Of a DNA stretch of 64,000 nt, positions 57,939-64,000 are shown one piece after another. Position 1 is the first letter of the stretch. Each line of letters opens with the position of its first letter. Origin of the DNA: Zygnema cylindricum. Taxonomy: Eukaryota; Streptophyta; Zygnematophyceae; Zygnematales; Zygnemataceae. A program made the translations under genes and the position numbers. The stretch is taken from contig JBBHKE010002413.1 of the NCBI GenBank assembly GCA_037447655.1, positions 124,001 to 188,000 of the forward strand. Direction: 5' to 3'. The notes beneath the pieces were generated by a model. That model did not search any database, was not told the origin of the DNA, and worked only from the letters and a program-made list of their open reading frames with translations.

Positions 57939-60616
57939 TTCAATGGTCGTTGATGGTTGCGATATAGGACGTCATCATTGTTATTCAGGTAACGATCTTC
58001 TTTTTCTTTTATTTTATTTTTTCAGTTTTGTCTCGTCAACTTTCTTTTGCTACTAATTTTAGGAGTTCTTTCGGCAAACTGAAATGAAATGACTAGATTT
58101 GTCACAATAAAAGCATTTTTAATTACAAAATTTCTCAAAAAAAATTGATCTCTTTTCTTTGTTTCGGTACTTGACTAAAACGTATGGGGAACTTTCGGCG
58201 TTGGACTTACGGCTTGTCATAATTTTCGTTTAAAACTTGTTTATGAGGAGATCCTCAACAACATTATTTTACTTCCACGAGATAATGTATTTTTGGTCTA
58301 ATTATGTGATTATAGGCTTATACTCTACGAGATATGCGAATACAAGCAGATTGGTCTTCGGGTCATTAGAGAGGGTGAAACCAACGACGTTGGCTTCGAC
58401 CAGCAAGTTGGCATAATAGGAGGTAAATGCCTCCATTGACATTCTGTCTTGATGAAATGTGGTCATTACCGTGTTTCCTAACTTAATGCGCCTTCGAACT
58501 TGCCTAATGTGTCGGACAGACCCAAATACAGATCAACTTGACATATTAACCAACAATTGACGTATGTCCTATAGATTGGGTGATATTAAACTATCTTGGC
58601 TTGCACTTGTTTTCTAAGTTTTATACTGTGCGATTCCTCTTGCGTTTTTTGCTCTTGGTAAAGTGATGCCTTATTTTCCACTGTCATTCTCCATCTTTTT
58701 GTCATTCTCAACTCTTAAAAAACTAATGGGTGTGCTCCCTATTTGCAAATTAGTTTAGTTTTTTGCCTTAGTGACCGTGAAACAAGGCGTTTCACATGTC
58801 ACAGTACACTATAGCTTGACGGCTACCTATCTTGTTGACAATCGACAATTTTTTCCGTATTTCTCGAGCTTTTTCTACAAAATGAGTAGAGGGACCTCGT
58901 CTGTTTTAAATTTTGAAGTTGTTTTGAGTGTGTGAATTTGTCATGTCTTGCGCTGGTTTAATGTCTTTTGGGATTTTACCCTGAGCTCTATCACCATATA
59001 AGAGTTCCTTGTTGAATTCGGATTCTCAAATATCCTGCCAGTTGGACTTGTTTCTATTATACTGTTGCTTGTCATGCATCTCTACGTAATCTGTTTTCTA
59101 TTTTGCTTAGTTTCCAAGTTTACACTAACTTGGTTTGCCTTTTGACGGTGTGGCAAGTCTGCGAAATATGATTTGGTTGAGGGCTTTGATTCCCTACTAA
59201 CATCTTCTACTGGAAATAGAAATTGTGGAGGGGAGTAACGTTCATCTTTCGGATAAAGTTGTTGCCTAACTCGCCTTTTTCTGTAAATTTTGCCTCTTTT
59301 TTTTGTTTTCCCTCCCTATGTTACACTGTTCATCACTCTATTTGTTCAGTGATTGCCTTTGGTGATTTCTTGTAAGCGCGAGTTTTTTTATCTGCTTTTC
59401 TGTTGATTTGTTGCAAAGATTGACATGTTGTTGGTGATGCTAAGTCTTTTGTCTTTGCTTGAATGTATTTTCCTCAACTGCACCTCTCTCTGACCCGGTT
59501 GGAACTTTCTCTATAAGCAACTTCTCCGATGCAATCTGCAAATCTCCATTAGTAAGTTTGTATACCTATGTCTGTGACGAACGTCATTCTACTTCCGTTG
59601 AGTCATGCAATACCTATGCCTGTGTTTGTTGTTGATTTTTTATATGTGATATGCTCTTTGCATACCGCGATGAGATGCTTTCCGTTGAGATGACAAAGGC
59701 ATCATCTTTCTTTCATGTGAGTTTTATAGAGCCTGCAAATGTTTGCTCAATTACAAACTCTTTCTGTCTCTACTGTTTACAATTGTTAGCTCCTCTCTGT
59801 GTCTTTTTTTTTCTGGTTACATGTTTTTTTTTTTCTGCTTGCATATTTCTCCAGTCTCTTTTTTTTTGCTTGCTTTTGCACATAGAAATTCTTTTTCTGC
59901 TTCCACTCGCAGCGAAAATTCGAGACCGACACCGAATTAGAGTCATTCTGCGATCAGTACTCAAAGACCTCCACCGACGAACCTACTGCAACGAACTCAA
60001 AAAATCCCGCTTACTGAAAGTGAGGAAAGTGAGAGTGTATCCCTACAGAGACAAGCATCATCGCTTACCAAAAGGGGGATGTAGAGACCGACAGATTACT
60101 TGCGGATTAAGAGTACAGCAGCGGCAACGACAAATTAACGATGCTCATTGCAATGACACTGTAGAGGGCGACAACTCCTAGGGAGATGAAAAGACGCAGA
60201 TGAAAAATCTGCAGAAAGATAGCAAAACATCATAGCGTCAGTCTATACAAACATCATAGCGTCAGTCTATACAGTTTTTAACTTTTAATCTTAACTGTTT
60301 TTCCCCTCCGTTTTCCCCTTCCACCCGCTACGGTTCCCTCCTTGCCTTTAATTATTTTCTCCCCTTTTCTTTCCCTTGCTGCCCCCTACCACTCCTTTCC
60401 TTCATTTCACCCTCCCCTCCCATCTCATGTAAATTTACCTTGTTAAACGCGTTTCTCCCCATCTCTCTCTTCTAAAGTTCTGACGTAAATTTTTTCCCTC
60501 CAATTCCCAATTTGTTTTATAAGTCCATTTTACGTCGTCTTCCATCCACGCTCTCCACACCCAACCATTCATTGACCTCCTTTTAGCAACTGTTTTTTTT
60601 TTCGCCTTCTATCCTA
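57939..60616. other. T-rich region, no gene recognised
   Basis: Long T-rich, low-coding-density sequence. A stretch at about 59,910-60,180 is less AT-biased and contains RDRHRIRVILRS in one frame and ESEESESVSLQR in another, but no family is recognisable. From 60,300 to 60,610 the sequence is pyrimidine-rich. Confidence 0.5.
60225..60273 (+). repeat. 24-bp tandem duplication
   Basis: AACATCATAGCGTCAGTCTA plus TACA is present twice in a row. Confidence 0.9.
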
Positions 60617-60807
60617 ATGTCAAAATTGTTTCCAAATATTTTATACGTAAGTCCTAGAGTGTCTCCACCTCTGGCTAATTTCCACTCTTTTCTACAACAC
60701 AAACTCGTACGAACTAACAAAGATATCAGAAAATTGCCTTGCGTCCTTCGCGCAAATGACTACATTGCGTTACCCAGGTACACAATTAGAGAGAGGCTTG
60801 GGTATAG

Positions 60808-61458
60808 GCTGCCGAAGTAGGAAGAGAAGAAGCCAAAGATATGTCAAATAAGATATTCAAATTGAAGCGTAATTGGCTTAGACATTGCCATATCCAAGCA
60901 TATGGTTTTTGGTGCAAATTGTTCCGACACACCACGAGCAAGGTAACCAATTACGTTATTGTATTTAGGTGAAAGCCTTTTTCAACTGATATTTTTATAT
61001 CTATAGTTTGTAGAGAGCATATCATCAACAATTCTTCTTGCCAACCTCGACCCTTCGCTCGGAACTCTCTTATACATCCGACCTTAGTCCTAGCCATAAT
61101 ATCAGGTCAGTGATATTGTGTACATGAGATCCTTAAACTATAGTTATCTTTTTGAGATTCATTCTGTTCCAGAATGAAAGCCACACTATCTTTGGTCCAC
61201 TTGAGATCTCGAAACAATTTCCCAATCATTATCGGTGCTAACTCTTCTTCGGTCTTCAAACTCCTTTCTATCCTTTATGGCCTCCTATGTTGTCGCGAAC
61301 AAGTGAGAGGAATCAGCTCCATTGTTGCCTTTCTTTTAAGAGTTCCTTTCAATCAGATTAAATTAAAATCACTTCAATACAAACGACTTCATCTATTAGA
61401 TTCGCTCGGAATTTGTCAAATGCAACCAACATTAGAGAATTACAGTCCATTTATTTGA
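60808..61458 (+). other. Possible spliced transcript, unrecognised
   Basis: A frame from about 60808 (AAEVGREEAKDMSNKIFKLK, then RHCHIQAYGFWCKLFRHTTSK) runs into a plausible donor GTAACC at 60943. An acceptor CTATAG precedes 61006, a donor GTCAGT follows near 61104, and an acceptor TTCCAG precedes 61172. A third open stretch of 94 codons then follows (61174-61458, hydrophobic, LLSILYGLLCCREQ). The second piece stops in the phase expected from the first, so the model does not close. No family is recognised; it may be a decayed gene. Confidence 0.25.
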
Positions 61459-62745
61459 TTTAAATTCACCAAGTTTCAAGCAGATTCGGTAGAATACAGC
61501 TTAGACTTCGGCAATTTTGACGAGTTTCACAAAAAAAATCAATGGAACTCATTGAAATCCCAAAAAAAAATCAATAAGAGTCATTCAGTGAAACAATGTC
61601 ATAATCGACAGCTTTAGGTTGATTAAGTCAATTTCAATCATATTCAGAGACATTCAACTAAGTTCCGTGACATTAAATCATATATTAGATTCAACAATTA
61701 GTTCTTAATTATTGTGAATTATTTAGAACTCGTTTAAATGACCCTAAATGTGAAAATTTTCATTTGGATATAGTTTAATCTAGATAGCACCATGGTCGTT
61801 ATTTGAATTCGTTAGTTCTCAATACTCATGTAATATTTGTTGAATGTACGGAATGTAGCGACCAGCTGTGTGAAATATATATTTTCGGAATTCACATATG
61901 CAGAATCCACTGTACGAGGTATAACGGTGAATGGTTACAATGCCTAATCCTCAACGGAAAAGACGAACTTTTCAATGTCATTTTTACCTCATCTTTGTGT
62001 CTAAATCAGATCGTACTATTAACTATTCCAAACTGGTTCACTACTGCATGAATCTCATGTTTGTCCGTATTCGATTTGAGAAATAAGTTTCTAGAAGAAG
62101 GATGAGATGAATGAAAGTTAATCTTGAAATATGAAATTCTGAGACAAGACCACAAACTAATGCTAAATGGACAAAAAGCAGGCAAACAGACAAAAAATTC
62201 TTGACAGACAATTTCCATAGTCCAATAGTTGTAAAATTTTCTAAAAGGGCCTGAGAACATACATGTTTTACCAGAGAAAAAATCTGTAAAGAGTAGACAT
62301 AAAGCAAAGCAGATAAGAAGCATTAGACCTTCAACATCTTCATTAAGTTAGCACCAATACTTTAATACAAAAACTCGAACATTAAAGGGGCAATTCATTT
62401 GCGCAAAGATTAGGCAAATTCAAAAACGGACGCATCAAGTAACACACCATTTGGCCATTTCCATGCAAGCAATGTACAAATTAACAAAAAAAGGCACAAT
62501 GAGGAAAAACTGAATCTTCATTGATCGTAAATAAAATTTCCTACACAAATGGTCATGTGTAAAAGGACGGTCATGTCTTTACTATTTAGAATACTCGCAC
62601 AAAGAAAATTGCAAGCAGTTATTGAGACAGATAACCGCAGTGCTCGAGTAGCCTTTAGCATAGTCTCTAAGGTACATGGAAGTGAATCAAAAAATGAAGA
62701 AGTAATCCAATTGATCAATTGTAAACAAGAAAAAAATGCAAAAAC
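61459..62745. other. AT-rich intergenic region
   Basis: Nothing convincing here. Short repeats of CAAAAAAAATCAATRRGARTCATT occur near 61,530-61,590. Confidence 0.5.
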
Positions 62746-63971
62746 TTAAGACTTCTTGAACATCACACATTGCCTCTTTGTGATAAAGAGGTGTTCCTTA
62801 TCATCTGCCGGTACATTGAAAGCAACACCATTATAGGTGATTATGAACACATTAATGGGCAACATGACACAACGGTTACGTAAGTAATCGATGCCTGGAG
62901 TTGTTTGAAAGGTCCGGGCTTTCAAAACCGCATCTTCACCATTTAGGTAGAATTGATTTCCGACAATGTTGTTACTTGCTGGACATTCCCGGAAGAGAGC
63001 CGAACCGGATTCGTCCACCTCAACGACAACCTCCGCGCCCGTTCTATTTGTCCTCAAACCGGTGCTCAAACTCGTTCACTCGCCATTCACAAGATTAACT
63101 GTTGGGGTTTTGTCCTTGTACCCCTCAAAATAAAAGTCACAAAGGTCCAACGGAGTGGATGGGCAAGAGGTGTCGCATGCGGAAGGAGGCGCTAGTGAAG
63201 GATGATTTGGAGGAGGAAGAAATGGTGACGGAGGAGGTGGAGGTGATAAGGGAAGGGGTTTAAAAGAATGTAAACAGGTGCATGGCGCGGTTGAGGGACC
63301 CGTGGCAAATATGAGGCATCGACGCTCATTGGGGTAAGCTAGTTGGTTTTTGTCGCCCCAGTTGAGGTTTAGGACGCTAGTGCCTGCTGCAATTTGTACC
63401 GCGGTGAGAGGAATCACAAAGCACGAGTTCTGGAAGTAGCTCTTCGGTGCCTGCGACCGATGGTAATCCTTATTCGGTAAGCCTCCTATATTCCGTCAGC
63501 CTCAACATTTAATCTTATGGCTTTGCTATGTTTATGGAAAACTAACCTTCCATTTTTTGTACACAAGCTGTTATGATTTTCAAAATGGGATTTTAGCCAC
63601 ATGGACGTCTCACCAAGTGGACAACCAAGATCTTTCTCTCATACGTCATTCTAAGCTGGAAGTTTCGGTTTTTGATTCTTTCGGCTTCTGAAACTCACCG
63701 AATTAAAGGTGCGAAACTTGATCTGCATTTTTTGTCCGTTGACATAAAACTGGTCAGTGCTAGTTCCCGCCTTATCCGAGCAGATGAAGGACCCTTTTCC
63801 GGAAGCATCCACTTCAACAATCTTTCCACTTACGGAATCCATAACGTATGGCGCTACTTCCGTGTCATGTGATCTGTCCAGATTGAAATAAACCACAACT
63901 TTTGGGTCAATTTTTGTTGTGTTTTCCAAATGCACACACGTGCGACATACTTTCGCAAAAATATTATACAT
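62746..63971 (-). pseudogene. Two-module Cys/Pro-linked protein with in-frame stop (3' part, runs off window)
   Basis: The upstream exon ends at 63699 (GTGAGT donor) and the next begins at 63429 (TTCCAG acceptor), in phase. Two related modules of about 125 residues are visible. Module 1 has KIVEVDASGKGSF, TDQFYVNGQKMQIKFRTFNS, then NSCFVIPLTAVQI and NERRCLIF. Module 2 has VVVEVDESGSALF, NQFYLNGEDAVLKARTF, then RCVMLPINVFII and KRQCVMF. They are joined by a Pro-rich, Cys-flanked linker (CTCLHSF, PLSPPPPPSPFLPPP, CDTSC), an arrangement recalling algal wall or pherophorin-like proteins, which is only an analogy. A TGA at 63076-63078 interrupts module 2 just after LVNGE. The stop may mark a pseudogene. 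The start lies beyond, or near, the right edge. Confidence 0.6.
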
Positions 63972-64000
63972 ATATAAGTTCTAAAATGCGCCAAACAACT

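Overview
This is a nuclear, intron-rich, AT-rich eukaryotic window that is heavily loaded with transposons. Several things point to the green lineage, most likely a streptophyte (charophyte-type) alga: a Sec6 exocyst subunit that is plant-like along its whole length, an M17 leucine aminopeptidase with a long plastid-type leader, and plant-style copia/TRIM retroelements using an initiator-Met-tRNA primer site. All introns I could resolve are GT-AG, and many are 300-1500 bp. The organism call is inference. No rRNA, CRISPR or prokaryotic signal is present.

Layout. Positions 1-1470 hold a long foldback repeat and small TA-target MITEs. Positions 1614-7187 (+) are a 7-exon SMP-30/regucalcin-type lactonase (328 aa). 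Positions 7621-8114 (-) are a complete miniature LTR retroelement (TRIM) whose LTR carries a tRNA-like Pol III unit. Positions 8692-18970 are a nest of elements: a 5'-truncated copia tail split by a TIR element, then several 0.9-1.2 kb TIR elements with TWA-type target duplications, a hAT-type MITE and TA-target MITEs. Positions 19294-26341 (+) are an 11-exon leucine aminopeptidase (606 aa). It converges on a 25-exon SEC6 gene (28072-44177, -, 733 aa), with one TIR element between the two 3' ends. Positions 44801-48843 are a second cluster of the same element families. Positions 49501-50845 (+) are an HSPA12-type Hsp70 gene whose 3' end is replaced by a transposon end. Positions 51520-56100 (+) are a broken non-LTR retrotransposon (zinc finger, RT, restriction-like endonuclease) with repeats in its 5' region. 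Positions 56381-57938 may be a gag relic followed by an LTR. Positions 57939-62745 are mostly unassigned. Positions 62746-63971 (-) are the 3' part of an unrecognised two-module, proline-linked gene that carries an in-frame stop and runs off the right edge.

The host genes (lactonase, aminopeptidase, exocyst subunit, Hsp70-like) do not form a pathway. The coherent story is in the mobile DNA. Target duplications, nesting and an internal empty-site comparison allow several families to be defined from this window alone. Different TIR families share one unusual central module: a CTCGCGAG-type palindrome, beside GCGAAGCAATCGC-like and GACCGTTGGAT-like boxes in at least one family. The TRIM with a tRNA-like gene in its LTR is the most striking single item.
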